This document shows positions 1-11,003 of a DNA stretch of 51,397 nt, in pieces (position 1 is the first letter of the stretch; the number at the start of each line of letters is the position of its first letter). The position numbers and the translations under genes are program-made. The notes under the pieces are model-generated. The model searched no databases and had not been told where the DNA came from. It saw nothing but the letters and a program-made list of their open reading frames with translations. Source of the stretch: Thermomucor indicae-seudaticae (Eukaryota > Mucoromycota > Mucoromycetes > Mucorales > Lichtheimiaceae). The stretch covers positions 1 to 51,397 of the forward strand of contig JSYX01000221.1 in the NCBI GenBank assembly GCA_000787465.1. Direction: 5' to 3'.

Positions 1-61
1 GATAAGTCGAGCCCTTGTAGTTTGGCCAGATGGGTCCTGAATGGACGTATTATGACAACAA

Positions 62-134
62 GCCTTCTTGGCTCAGTTGGCAGAGCGTCTGCCTAGTAAG
101 CAGAAGGTCGCCAGTTCGATTCTGGCAGAAGGCA
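62..134 (+). tRNA. tRNA-Thr (anticodon AGT), intronless
   Basis: A full cloverleaf can be drawn. The acceptor stem GCCTTCT (62-68) pairs with AGAAGGC (127-133). The D stem is GCTC/GAGC. The anticodon stem TCTGC/GCAGA encloses the loop CTAGTAA with anticodon AGT at 95-97. The T stem GCCAG/CTGGC encloses TTCGATT, which also gives the internal B box. The discriminator base is A134. AGT, read as IGT after deamination, decodes threonine ACN codons in eukaryotes. There is no intron and no encoded CCA. No clear T-run terminator directly follows. Confidence 0.93.
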
Positions 135-1904
135 GTGTACAGTAGCAGACTGCAGTAGCCTGTGAGATTTCTTCTTTTGCCCCTTTGTCGCTTGTGTCGT
201 CCTATTGCCGTAGCACATCATGCAAGAAACCTGTTGTCCCACTGTGGGCGCAGTAGGTTGTTTATGTCCATCATCGTATATTTTTAGACTTAGCAAAAAG
301 TATAAATAGTTGAGAACATTCATATAATACAGGGCATTTTTCAACCATGTATTATTCTTCGTGATACTTCGTGATCCGTCGCCGTCAGATATAAAAGAAA
401 TTCTCCGTGACCAAGGCGACGACAGTCTGGGTCACGAAGTAGATAACAGAGTAGAGAACGACGGCTTGTCACTAAGAACCACGAAGTAGTATAGAATCAT
501 GAAGTAGTGAAGAATCACAAAGAATGGGCGGTTCCTCAATGATCTTTATTCTATATAGCTTGATCAATATTTATATCTTTTGATAAGTCTAATACAGTAA
601 CGGGACTGGCCCAGAGCTTCTTTTCAAAGAAAGCAATGCCGAAGCACAAGAGAAGATGAGGTTGGCATCGCTTCCTTTGCACAGTCGTAAGCATTTCCTG
701 GGGGGGGGGTTATACTAATGACAACATACACTTACTGCTGTTACACCCGGACACGCCCAACACAGAAAGAATCAAGGCACTTTGAAGACAAATGTAGACG
801 TCAAAACTGCAGTAATCCAATAAACGGTCAGCATCATGGGGAGCAGCAAGCAAATACACAGTAAATCTTACCTTTCATAATGTGTTAATACATCCAAAGA
901 GTAAAAGAAGACGTGGTTGCTTCCGCTCTTATATACGCATCGAAAGATGAGACGCGTCATAGTGGGGACTTGTCCAATAGCAGGAGGCAACATTCCATAT
1001 ATGCTGCGATTGGTTCGATTATTGTCATGGCCATCCGTGATTAAGGATGGATTGGAACTTCTCTATCGATGGAAGGCTCCCGGTCGGTTGCGCTTGCTAT
1101 TTGACTGGTTCATATGCATTAGCACGTCATACAAAAATACGCAAGCTTGCTGTCACCGTATCGAAAAACGCTCTGACTAAAGGAGTGAAAAAACACGGCA
1201 ATTGTTGTCCACCTATGTAGTCTGTTCTGTCCAGGTGCTTGGTAAGAACAGCAAGTTCCTTTTGCTTCCTATGGAAATGCTACCCTCTTGATGAGCTCAC
1301 TTGGGCACCAGTCGGGAACCTCGCGTACGCGTCCATGATTCTTTGCGAGTTCGACGCGGCACGAAGCCGTACACTAACAACGACATGTAGCCGTGGTGCG
1401 AGAAAGCAGTAAAAAGATAATCGAAACTTTTCATTACTCGCTACTTTTCTCTTGACTAATGAACATACGCTATGTTGAGAAATTCTATGAGGTAAGGAAG
1501 CGTATGGCTGGCTTATGATAGGTTGATCCGCGACTGATCCACGACAACGCGTTCAAGTCCATAGACCACGAATTCAAGAATACGATCCAAAGCCGCAAGC
1601 TGCACGCAGCAAGCCCAAGGCTACGGCAATATATTGTAAGGTACACACAACAGTGAAGCAAACTCATTTTAAAGGCCCAAAGCATTGTAAATCTGTACGC
1701 GAAAACACTCTCCCATGACCGCAAATGCTTTGACCAAGTAGCGCATAGCAAATCAAAGAGACTTCGCTAAAAGATCTGCCCCAAATGCAAATTGCAAGGA
1801 GAAATCATATACTGTCCTCATATCGAAAATGGGTTCAATGTTGGTCACACTGGAAATTTACCGCGGACGCGAAAAGTTCCCAAATCACCAAGTAAGTCTC
1901 CTCA
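135..1904. other. Gene-poor intergenic region
   Basis: I see no convincing coding sequence here; short frames lack splice-compatible continuation or recognisable motifs. It holds the CTTCGTGAT repeat cluster and a run of ten G at 700-709. A possible 63-nt upstream exon (1829-1891) ending in a strong GTAAGT donor lies at the right edge and may belong to the next gene. Confidence 0.5.
357..511. repeat. Cluster of direct and inverted CTTCGTGAT repeats
   Basis: CTTCGTGAT occurs twice with a one-base spacer at 357-375. Related sequences in the opposite orientation follow: GTCACGAAGTAG near 431, CCACGAAGTAG near 479 and ATCATGAAGTAG near 497. The arms could pair into a long imperfect hairpin. No open frame or known element is associated, so this may be a small transposon remnant or a protein-binding cluster. 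Confidence 0.5.
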
Positions 1905-3201
1905 ATGCGTTCCGAAAGTCAACCTTTGATGCATTCTGCTTCACCTGAATTACAAAGCAGCACGACTGATGAACTGTCCGGAGGTCAACAAAATCGTCGT
2001 ATAGCAAGCGAGCCTCCTTTCCAACGAGCAGAATCTCACGCGGATACCAATTGGATGCAAAGGTTAAAGGGAAAAGAACCATTGCGCAGGCTTTCTCGAT
2101 CGGACGTTAGAGAACAAGATGATTTCGATGCGCATGCGCAGAGGTACTTATGGCTCCATGGACGCCAGGATCCTTGAATTCGAGTGCTCATAAGCTTTCA
2201 TTTTTGTTGCCATTCCACAGCGAACAGAATGTAGTCGTCATCTCTGATACTGAAAGCACCGTCGAGGAAGAAGACCCAGTTGAGCTTTACACCAATCGTT
2301 CACAGCATGATGTCGAAATGGATGAGCTCACAGAGGAAGAATACGAATTAGCAGACGAAGACGATGGCAGTGCCATTGTTGCTGTGGGGAACAACGACTT
2401 GACAGGTTCTGATTCCGTCGCTGAGTATCCCCGAAGCGATGGAACGTCGGCCAAGACGAAGCGTCAATACACTGTCGGCTCATCGGATGACCTTGTTGTT
2501 ATGAAAGATGGACCAGCTGTAGCGAATATTGAAGATTTCCCATCTGCAGAACGGTCGGAAGAGACCATGACTCACAAAGGACGCAAAGTTCCAATTTACA
2601 TCCAGAGACCGACAGATGCTGCTGAATCACAGGCTGCTACCAGTAATGGTTCTAATCCACCGAAAGGCTCGACGAATCCAGAGATGGCCGGAGCAGGTCA
2701 AGCTACAGCAGCCAACGGGTCGAGACCGCAGGGTACGGAATCAGCTGTGTATGTCAAAATCGCAGAGCTTCCGCGAGGAAGTGGCCAGAAGGGTGCCTCC
2801 CAAAGGACTCCACGGCCAACCCTGCACAAATTTGGGTCAGGCCCTAGTAGACCACGGCCGCCTCATGGGTACCGGTACTATTACGTTGGCGACTACGTTG
2901 ACGAACTTTTGATAGATACTGGATACGCGTCTCGGCTGTCATGGAAAGGTATGTACCAAAATACGCTACGTGGTTTTGCTTCTCAGCATGAATATTGAAA
3001 CCAAGATATCTGTTTAACTTAGAATGGTCCGAAATGAGACATCAGCCATCTTCTATCAAGTACAACTATGACGAATTGTCCCGCCACTATTATAACGTTA
3101 ACAACCTTCGATCAAGTGCGCTAAGGAAAAAGTTGAAGAAGCCACTCCAAAAACCTAGAGCTAATGCTCATCTTAAATTCCCCAACTTTCACCCTTCATA
3201 G
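1905..3201 (+). CDS. Unrecognised acidic, largely disordered protein with a SUMO-interaction-like motif (3 exons)
   Basis: Model exons are 1905-2143, 2221-2948 and 3023-3201, giving 381 residues. Introns are 77 nt (GTACTT...CACAG) and 74 nt (GTATGT...CTTAG), and both join in phase. I do not recognise the family. Residues about 84-98 read VVVISDTESTVEEED, a hydrophobic patch followed by acidic residues, which is the form of a SUMO-interaction motif. The middle is acidic, then Ser/Gly/Pro-rich. The last 60 residues are basic (LRKKLKKPLQK), as in nuclear proteins. The start is uncertain: an upstream exon at 1829-1891 with a perfect GTAAGT donor could splice in phase to 2013. A nuclear role is inference only. 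Confidence 0.6.
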
Positions 3202-4479
3202 TGCGTTCCCTAGGTCAATACTTTTGTTTATATTCGAAATGTTATTTTGATGTTCATGAACTTACGCTTAGCAAGTATCTAGGCCCTTGCATGCGTTAGG
3301 AGTTTCTGTATCTTTGTGCTAAGGGAAACACGCGAAGTGTTGACAGGTAAAGGAAGGATGTGAAAGGACAAACAATAAAGCAATATTGCAAATGATATGG
3401 TCACTTCAGCAAACTTTTCATAAAGTGCCTGGATCCTTTAGCGGACGAAGGAGAATTCATGCAACTCCATGTTGTTATTTTACCGGGAGTCCAGTGAGGA
3501 TAGGGTAATGAACGGAAGTAGTGCAGATCATGAAAATGTAGCAAGTGTGTGCATAATGAAGGACGCACACGACTCTCCAAACATAACCTGAAAGCGTACA
3601 AATTAATTTAACAATAGTTTCTATGGCACTGTGGCAGCAAAACAGCGACGGGTTGTATACTATGCTATGTCTGGTAAAGATTACGTTCTTCCAGACCAAT
3701 GCGTTTCCGGTTTTATGGGCATGCACGATCATAGGATTTTGCTCTAACCTATGGCATCTGTTTGTGAACCATACTCAAAGCAACGCAAATCCTGTATAAC
3801 CATTATCCACGGATATTCTCTTTCGCTTGCATAAGTTCTCGGGTACAAGATGCAGTCGAAAGAAAAAAAAAGAAATAGAAGCAAAATAACAAGCATCCAA
3901 ATATGGTCGAACAATGATATAGAGTCCAAGTCGGTCTATCAAGGTACGTTATTATCTTCGGGCCAGTTACATTCATATATTATGACAGGCCAGAAAGCAG
4001 CCCAATGTGTAAACATGCCAGACAAGAGAACTCGCAGATACAAGCTCATATTTAATCCTTCAAGGCAACGCGTTTAACCTTCCAGACGGTCTACGCTTTC
4101 CGAGTCCACTAGTACATGAAGAAACACGGACCATCCATTTCTTTGCTTTAATGCCTGAACCAATGTTTCCCGGTCAAATAGCGCTGGATGTCTGTTCAAA
4201 GGATGCTAGCTCTCATTCGCTCATGGAAACAACCAAGTGAAAATGAAGACAAGACCACTCCGTAACCCAGCTTTAGAGTCCATGCATGTTACTTGCCGTG
4301 TAGCACAACTAGGCGAGTACAGTAGCTGTATCGTGGTGTACATAAAAGAAAGTATACGGTCGATGATGTACGCGATCTCGTTTATGGGACAGGGCAAGAT
4401 GATACAAGGGTCAACAAAAAGGAAAGAAACAATGCCTCTATAGTCAGTCAACAACCGGTGTTGTGCTTTTCGTTTTTTT
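3202..4479. other. Intergenic region without supported genes
   Basis: Only short frames without splice-compatible partners or motifs are present on both strands. The last part (about 4300-4479) is the probable 3' flank of the minus-strand ATP synthase subunit g gene. I see nothing else to annotate. Confidence 0.5.
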
Positions 4480-4883
4480 TTAATGATGAGAGTGTTCAAC
4501 AGCAGGCTTGACGTTGTAACCGATGAGGTTTCTGCGTCCAATGATTTCTCCAATAAGGAAGAAAGTGTAGAGCTCAGCCGCGACGACACCGCCCTTTGCG
4601 ACATCCTGGACAGTCCACTTCTTCCAGGCTGACAAGTTCAAGTTCTGCTTCACTGTCTGCTGTGCCTGAGCGAATTGTTCGGCCGTGGGGAAGCTCATGC
4701 CTTCCTTCACGTACACCTGCTTGGCGATTTCGCCAACAACCTTGGCATTATAGACAATTGGCTTCTGAAGAGCTACAAATCCATGAGTATTGTGACGGTC
4801 GCATCGTCCTCCACGTGTTTTCAGAGTTTACCGTTAAGCTTGGACAAGACACCTTGCACTGCGCCGAGGACCTTGGACGACAT
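4480..4883 (-). CDS. ATP20: Mitochondrial F1Fo ATP synthase subunit g
   Basis: Two exons, 4883-4832 and 4772-4480, encode 114 residues; the yeast protein is about 115. The 59-nt intron has GTAAAC and TGTAG ends, and the junction restores KLN-ALQKPIVYNAKVVGE. The C-terminal segment with FFLIGEIIGRRNLIGY is the transmembrane region of subunit g and carries a GxxxG-like small-residue pattern. Subunit g sits in the inner membrane Fo sector with subunit e and promotes dimer formation and cristae shape. The gene is divergent from DGAT2, with 167 bp between the start codons. Confidence 0.9.
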
Positions 4884-5050
4884 GTTTATATTGAGTGCCA
4901 CCCAGAAAAAAATGAAAGGGGGGAAAACAACGGGGACAGCACAGCACGCACCTTACGTCACAAAAATTGCCAGCAGATTTGTAGGGCGGAGCTATAGTGT
5001 GATGCTACCACTGCTTCAGGTGTTGATTGCGTTTACTAAATGAGTCTGCC

Positions 5051-6392
5051 ATGAGCGAAAAGAGCAACAAGTCCTTTCCTCCTCGGATGGCACCGCTGTC
5101 CGTACCGTTCCAACGGCGATTAGAGACGGCTACCGGTAGATGAAAAAAGTTTATTTTATCCTCCATGGCGCACAGACGTTGACGTTGCCGTTATGCGAAG
5201 TCCTCTTTTGGGGTATCGAACCTTCTCTCGCGTTATGTTTGTTCCTTTTCCTGTGTACTATTCCCTTGTTCTGGCCGTTAGCTATTGCCTATCTGACATG
5301 GATGTTTTTGGACAAGGCGCCTGAACAGGGTGGTCGTCGAATAGAATGGGTGCGAAGGCTACCGATGTGGAAATACTTTGCCGAGTTCTTTCCTATCAGT
5401 ATTGTCAAGGTTCGTATGTCCTTTTCAATCCAACGACGGGAGGAAAAAAGTAACATGAGAGCCCAAAGGAAAAAGACCTGGATGCGAGCAAAAATTACAT
5501 TTTCGGGTACATGCCTGTTGAAAGGAGAGAGAGAGAGAGATACATAAAAACGCTTACCAAAAGTATATGAAGTTATCACCCACACGGTATCATTGCTGTG
5601 GGAGCCATTACGACCTTTGCTACCGAAGGCAACGGATTCTCACAGCATTTCCCTGGTATTCGACCATCCCTGTTAACTCTCGGCACCAACTTCAAGATAC
5701 CGCTGCATCGAGATTATATCCTCGCCTTGGGTCTCTGCGATGTGTCTCGAAAGTCGTGCAAGGCCGTGCTAAAATCTGGCCCCGGGCGATCCATAGCGAT
5801 TGTGATCGGAGGCGCTGCCGAGTCGCTTAATGCGCATCCTGGTGTCATGGACTTGACCCTCAAAAAGCGACTGGGTTTCGTAAAGATCGCTGTCGAAACG
5901 GGCGCCAGCCTTGTGCCGGTCCTTAGTTTTGGCGAGAATGAGCTGTATGAACAAGTACGGAATGATGCTGGTTCTTGGCTACGATGGTTTCAAAAGAAGG
6001 TACAGCAATGGATGGGATTCACCGTCCCGCTTTTCCATGGGCGTGGTATCTTTAACTGTAAGTGCGAGGATTAGCTGTGAATATCCCTGGCGTTCTTACT
6101 GGCTGGCTATCCAAAAAACTAGATGACATTGGCTTGTTACCACATCGGAAACCTATGGCTGTCGTTTGTATGTTCTCCTTTATCTAAGCATGTGGCTTCT
6201 CGTTGTAGCTCACAAAACCTTGTTATAGTCGGCGATGCTATTGATCCTCCAGCAGACATAGAAGACAAAGACAAAGATCAGGTCGTTCGAGAACTGCATG
6301 AGCTTTACATGCAGCGTCTAAAAGCATTGTACGATAAATACAAGGATACATATGCCCCTGATCGCATTAAAGAACTAGAGTTTGTCGAATAG
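5051..6392 (+). CDS. DGA1: Diacylglycerol O-acyltransferase, DGAT2 family
   Basis: Six exons: 5051-5135, 5201-5409, 5469-5506, 5573-6057, 6123-6167 and 6229-6392, encoding 341 residues. It transfers an acyl group from acyl-CoA to diacylglycerol to make triacylglycerol at the ER and lipid droplets. Family landmarks in order are APLSVPFQRRLETA near the N-terminus, a hydrophobic hairpin (LALCLFLFLCTIPLFWPLAIAY), the catalytic HPHG at about 113-116, GGAAESL, and PLFHGRGIFN near the C-terminal third. The third exon is only 38 nt and supplies the residues just before HPHG. The first three introns end in AAG rather than YAG. With an acceptor at 5175 the frame breaks; the acceptor at 5200 restores it. 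Intron 3 has a GA repeat. Confidence 0.92.
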
Positions 6393-6490
6393 ATTAAGCA
6401 TAGGTACTGTATTGCCAAAAAGGAATTGTTCTGATAGATGATTTTATGAACAAAGATTAGCCCTCTTTGGGGAAAGCCGTGAGATGAGTC

Positions 6491-7621
6491 CTACTGCAAA
6501 TCACTCTGCAGCTGCTTCTTAAAGTGTGTAACGGCTTCAAGGATGGGCGAATGGTCGTCCCAGTAAGTGATAGGCGCAAGCAGTCTATTCGCGGCTTTTA
6601 TATCTTTGGCCAGCATGCTCGCAAGGCTTTTGCCATTGCGCACACAGTACATGTCGGTTGGTCTGAGACGAAGACCAGGGCAGAAGTCATTCTAAAGATG
6701 GGGGAAATAAACGGGCCATAAGCCGGAGTGTCACTGCCCTATTTTCAGACAGCTTACCTTGCCATCACCGACATACATGATTCTTTGAAAAGGCCCGTGG
6801 GTATTTTTATACCGGTCAAGCTCTTGTCCTTGACAAAACCCCACGGTTAACAGCAGCAGAGTTTTCCTAACAATAAACTATTCACCTTTGCAGATATTAA
6901 CTGTGCATGGATTTGAGCAGTTATGTTGAGGGTCGGTCGCTAGTAGACGGCGCTGCACCCGTAATCGACCTTTTTCATCGATGTAGGCTGGATTCGTAAT
7001 AATATCGGAGACCCAATCACGAATACCATGAGCCTAGAGTATTGAAATGATGGTAATGAGTATTGCTCTATGTATGTATGTATAGGATTGCTATTTCACG
7101 GGACTTGCTTTGAGAATGGTGTCAATGAAGAAGGTATTGGCATCTGAGAGGATCAGGATACGTGTGTTGCGTGCTCGCAAGGCTTTCAGCAACTCAAGTG
7201 CGGATGGTACCTAGCAGGCAAGTAAGGATGAGTTCCTGTTTACTTCCAGCCTGGGCATATCGTCAACTATACCAAGGGTATCTTTTGGAGAACTCTTTCA
7301 ATATCATCCTTGGTCGCTCCTTGATCTTGCAGTTCGCAAAGCGTCTGGTCCCTGACAACAGGCTTTTGTTTGAGCTAAGATGAAATTGACTCTATCAAGG
7401 AGATATTGTATTACATGAGATCTGTCCACTGTAAGTGGCCCAACTGAGCGCACTTGAGCCATGCGTCTTTTGACAGCCCTTCAACGACAGAATTGTCGCT
7501 ATCTGCTTCAATCAGCGACCTTGTTACAAACAAAGACAAAAGTGAGCCCTCGCAGCTCCCCTCCGTTTCCCTTGCTCTTTTACCAGTCAAAGTCGAAGAC
7601 TGCAAGATCTTGAACGGTCAT
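6491..7621 (-). CDS. PHOSPHO-family HAD phosphatase (phosphocholine/phosphoethanolamine or pyridoxal-phosphate phosphatase-like)
   Basis: Seven exons: 7621-7584, 7519-7415, 7351-7273, 7210-7109, 7033-6886, 6828-6758 and 6691-6491, encoding 247 residues, normal for the family. HAD motif I is DFDWS at 10-14 (nucleophile Asp10, acid/base Asp12), followed by EADSDNSVVE. Motif II is LSDAN at 95-99. The late metal-binding motif is GDGKND at 178-183, followed by FCPGLRL. Such enzymes hydrolyse small phosphomonoesters in the cytosol; the exact substrate cannot be read from sequence. The intron at 7108-7034 has a GC donor (GCAAGT). The gene is divergent from NTH1 and shares a 139-bp promoter region. 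Confidence 0.88.
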
Positions 7622-7760
7622 TGTGTCTGAAAGAAGAGCAAAAGGCAATACAAGTTTGTTCTGTTTAAGCCCAGCTTTATGTGCATTATACACCGCGGAC
7701 AGAAAGAGCATGCGGTCGGATCCATTGGCCTTGAATTTTTCTGGCTGCTATTGTTTGTGA
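7622..7760. promoter_or_regulatory. Shared divergent promoter region, phosphatase / NTH1
   Basis: Only 139 bp separate the two start codons, so both promoters must lie here or overlap the 5' ends of the genes. I see no clear TATA box. Co-regulation is inference. Confidence 0.5.
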
Positions 7761-9074
7761 ATGTCAGTACGACGCAGCACCCGTCTCGTGAAAATCAATA
7801 AGGCAGACAATGTCCTCGACCTGAATCGTCGACGAAAAAACTCGTCTACTGTTGTGAAAATGGCAAAACGTGTCAAAATCGAGATTGAACCAGCACAATG
7901 GCAGATCGTCTATGATCGGATAAAGCAGTATCGGGAACAAGTGGAAGCGCCCGTCGACACAATGGGCTGCGAGCGGTTAGCCGAAGACGGCGTGCCAGAC
8001 AAAGTAAACCTGGAAGTTAAGTTACTTTATGACGCAAGACTACTGAATATACGTAACAATGAACAGGTATCTCGTTTCCAAACATTGATTTCCTTGATGC
8101 TTTCGTCACAAACAAAAGACACAGTGACAAGCGCAGCCGTCAAAACGCTGCAAACTGAATTACCGGGCGGCTTGACGTTAGAAAGCATTCTGGCTACGGA
8201 CGAGAAAGTACTAGATGGATATATCAAGAGTGTCGGTTTCCATGCCCGGAAAGCTCAGTAAAGTCAACTCGTTCATGCACGTAACACGGGAGAATGAAAA
8301 TGGCTGATGTAAAATCAAAAAGTTACATCAAAGAAACGGCAATCATTTTGCGAGACAAGTATAATGGAGATATTCCGGACACGATCGAGGGTTTAGTAAG
8401 CTTACCTGGAGTAGGCAAGTTGCGAATCGCACTGAGCAAAACAAAACAAGCAGTAACCGAGTCCTTACTTTTCCCATAGGGCCAAAAATGGTGAGGTCGA
8501 CTTGAAGAATATCCAGTTTTTACAATGACTGAAATGAAAAGTGATAGGGGTACCTAGCACTTCAATGCGCATGGAAGATGTATGTCTGGAATGGTATACT
8601 AATAGTGGGTAGTAAGACTAAACATCCCAATAGAAATGCAGGCATCGGAGTAGATGTCCATGTGCACAGGATTGCAAACCGGTTAGGTTGGGTGAATACA
8701 GCGAAGGGTACACCGGAAGATACCCGCAAGGTAAGGTAACATGCGGACGAGGATGCGCTGATAGCTAAAGAGTGTGTACATAGCAATTAGAGACGTGGCT
8801 ACCCAAGGATAAGTGGAGGGAGATCAATCCGATGCTAGTCGGTTTTGGCCAAGTGACATGCCTTCCTAGAGGACCCAAGTGTTCGGAATGCCCCGTCAGT
8901 GAGTTTTGTCCGTCGTCCGTGGTCAAATCAACCAAGAAAACCAAGGTCGAAACGCAAGAAAACGGTGCCGGAGATACAGTACAAGTTAAAGCCGAAGAAA
9001 CTATCGAGACGAAACTGGAGTTTACGGGCAAAAGAGACCCTGTAGATGTTAAAGAAGAGTCTTTAGAATGGTAA
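7761..9074 (+). CDS. NTH1: Endonuclease III homologue (bifunctional DNA glycosylase/AP lyase)
   Basis: Six exons: 7761-8257, 8323-8414, 8480-8490, 8548-8579, 8634-8730 and 8784-9074, encoding 339 residues. It excises oxidised pyrimidines and cleaves the abasic site in base excision repair, in nucleus and/or mitochondria. The helix-hairpin-helix LPGVGPK ends at catalytic Lys199. The catalytic Asp218 lies in VDVHVHR. The 4Fe-4S loop has Cys269, Cys276, Cys279 and Cys285 (C-x6-C-x2-C-x5-C). The basic N-terminus could be a targeting signal. Exon 3 is only 11 nt and completes the catalytic G-P-K-M. The intron before it (8415-8479) has a GC donor, GCAAGT. A basic/acidic tail rich in K and E follows the cluster. 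Confidence 0.93.
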
Positions 9075-9260
9075 ATATATCCCTGCTTATCGGACCCGGT
9101 AGTGCAGACAATTTGTTGTGCCAAGTTAACGAAGTTGCATACTTTTCTTTTCCTTTGAATGGAGCAAGTACTGCTGAGAATAGTTGTAATATACAGAGGG
9201 CAAGAGAATACGTTAAAATGTACACAAGAGATTATTAAGTTGGGTTTGGGTGAGAAACTT

Positions 9261-10952
9261 TTACTGTCTGGAATGTGGTACATCTCCTTCGTCTGCCAAG
9301 TTGGGCACATGGCGTTCACCCGCTGATGAGCTTCCGTCCACCGAACCCATTTGCTGCTCATGCCAATATGGTTGTTGCCCGTAGGGTGCAGCTGCATGTT
9401 GGTGATATTCCATGACTGGTGGTTGGTCAGTATAGGCCGCGGCCATGGGATAGTACTGTGGTTGTTGCTGTTGCGGTGGATACGGTTGATTGGCTGAAGG
9501 CTGAGTAGAATAAGCGGTTGATGTATCCTCATAATAGGCAGCCGGTTGATAAGGTGCATATTGCATGTTTGGATCTTCTTCACCGATCTTGCTGGCGGGT
9601 CGGAGCGGAGCCACGAGGGGTCGTGCGTTTCCAGACCCTGCTGGACTGTTGGGTCCTCCGCCTGCAGCATATGCACTCGTGTACGGATTCTCAAATTCTT
9701 CCTCGAACGCACTCTTTCGACGTTGCTTGTTACGTCGTCTCAACATAAAGAAACCAGCCAATCCTTACAAGACGTTAGAGAGAAGCTAAAACAAAGACGG
9801 AAACGGGTTTTCTGCATGTTAATTACTTACCAATTAAGCCAACAAAGGCAACACCGCCAACAACACCACCGACAATGGCGCCGGTGTTTGTTGACGATTC
9901 CCCTCCCGTTCCGTTGCCTTGTTCAATACCAGTTGGGATGATGGCAGAATAAGAGGTTGAGGTGATTGTCAAGATCTCCGTGCCGGATGTGGTGATGGTT
10001 GTGACGGGTATAGGCGTGGATGACGGTCTTTTAGACGACTGAGTTTCAGTAACAGTATGTTCAGAGGTAGTAATGGATGATGACGACGGTGGTGGTAGAG
10101 GAGTAGAAGTAGAAGAAGGGAGAGAAGTGTTATTATCGTCTGATGATGATGTTGTTGTAGGAGAAGAAGAAGAAGAGGCAGAGGTAATTACCGTAGTTGC
10201 CCCGCCATTCCCGCCCGTGCTGCTGTCAATAGAAGAAGTAGTGGTAGGATTACCCGGTGTGGTACTGGGTTCAGTAGTGGTTGTAGAAGTAGGCTCTTGC
10301 GATGGCGCTGAAGTAGTAGTTGGTGATGGTAGTGATTGAGTTGTCGTTGTTGGTTCTTGAGTTGTGGTAGGTGGTGGTGCCTAGATATTAAACAAGGTCA
10401 AGTTAAATGATATATCCATTGCCTCGATAAATGATATTTACGACGCTTGTCGTTGGCGCAATTATAGTAGTTGTAGGTTGCTGACTCGTTGGAGGCTGTT
10501 CTGAAGAAGCCGGCGTTGAGGGTTGTTCAGAAGAAGTCGTCGTTGGCAGTTGTTCGGTCGTGGTGGGTTGTTGGCTTGTTGGAGGTGCAGCAGACGAGGT
10601 ATCTGGTGCTGAGGACGACGGTGCGACCGACGTTATTGGTGCTATTGGTGGAGCTGGATCGATTGCCGATGAGGATGAATTCATATGCAAAAGATAAAGC
10701 AGAAAAAGAAAGGAAGATGTTTTGAAAGAAGGGAAACCTTTTTCGCGCAAGATATTAAAAAGTCCTCCGGTTGAGGACCAAAAATAGACTCTCTTCTGGA
10801 GGTGGTACGAGAAGCACATTTCCTTTTCCAGGGACCATTGTAAGCGCTGAGTTTTCTCTCCCATGGATGGGCCGACTGTGTCACGTAGTAACCATCTCCT
10901 TTGCACGTTGCCATGGGCATTCCTGTTGCGCAGTTTCGGTATTCTGGCACCT
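9261..10952 (-). CDS. Single-pass cell-surface protein with Ser/Thr/Pro stalk and Gln/Tyr/Pro-rich tail; 5' end unresolved
   Basis: Well-supported exons are 10442 and upstream, 10380-9831, and 9763-9261; the first two join through a 61-nt intron and the last two through a 67-nt intron, both in phase. The protein has a long stalk of Thr, Ser and Pro, then one transmembrane helix (GAIVGGVVGGVAFVGLIG) followed by the stop-transfer LRRRNKQRRK. A cytoplasmic tail of about 155 residues is rich in Pro, Gln and Tyr. This layout resembles fungal wall-stress sensors (Wsc/Mid2 type), but that role is inference. Upstream (about 10952-10800) a frame with regularly spaced Cys (CATGMPMATCKG) may be the ectodomain; I could not find a secure signal-peptide exon or the splice joining it to the stalk. 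Confidence 0.65.
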
Positions 10953-11003
10953 GCTTCTGTCTCCAGTTTTACATCCCCGATCATCACTGCTCGTTTTCTG
11001 CAT

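Noticed and set aside
4596..5043. Long plus-strand frames opposite ATP20
   Set aside because: They are antisense to the ATP synthase subunit g exons, which are supported by homology and splicing.
5136..5175. Apparent frameshift between DGAT2 exons 1 and 2 when using the CACAG acceptor
   Set aside because: A later acceptor (GAAG at 5200) restores the frame and gives the family-typical RRLETATVLFWG, so no frameshift is needed.
10073..10339. Val/Glu-rich plus-strand frame
   Set aside because: It is the antisense of the Ser/Thr-rich stalk repeats of the surface protein.
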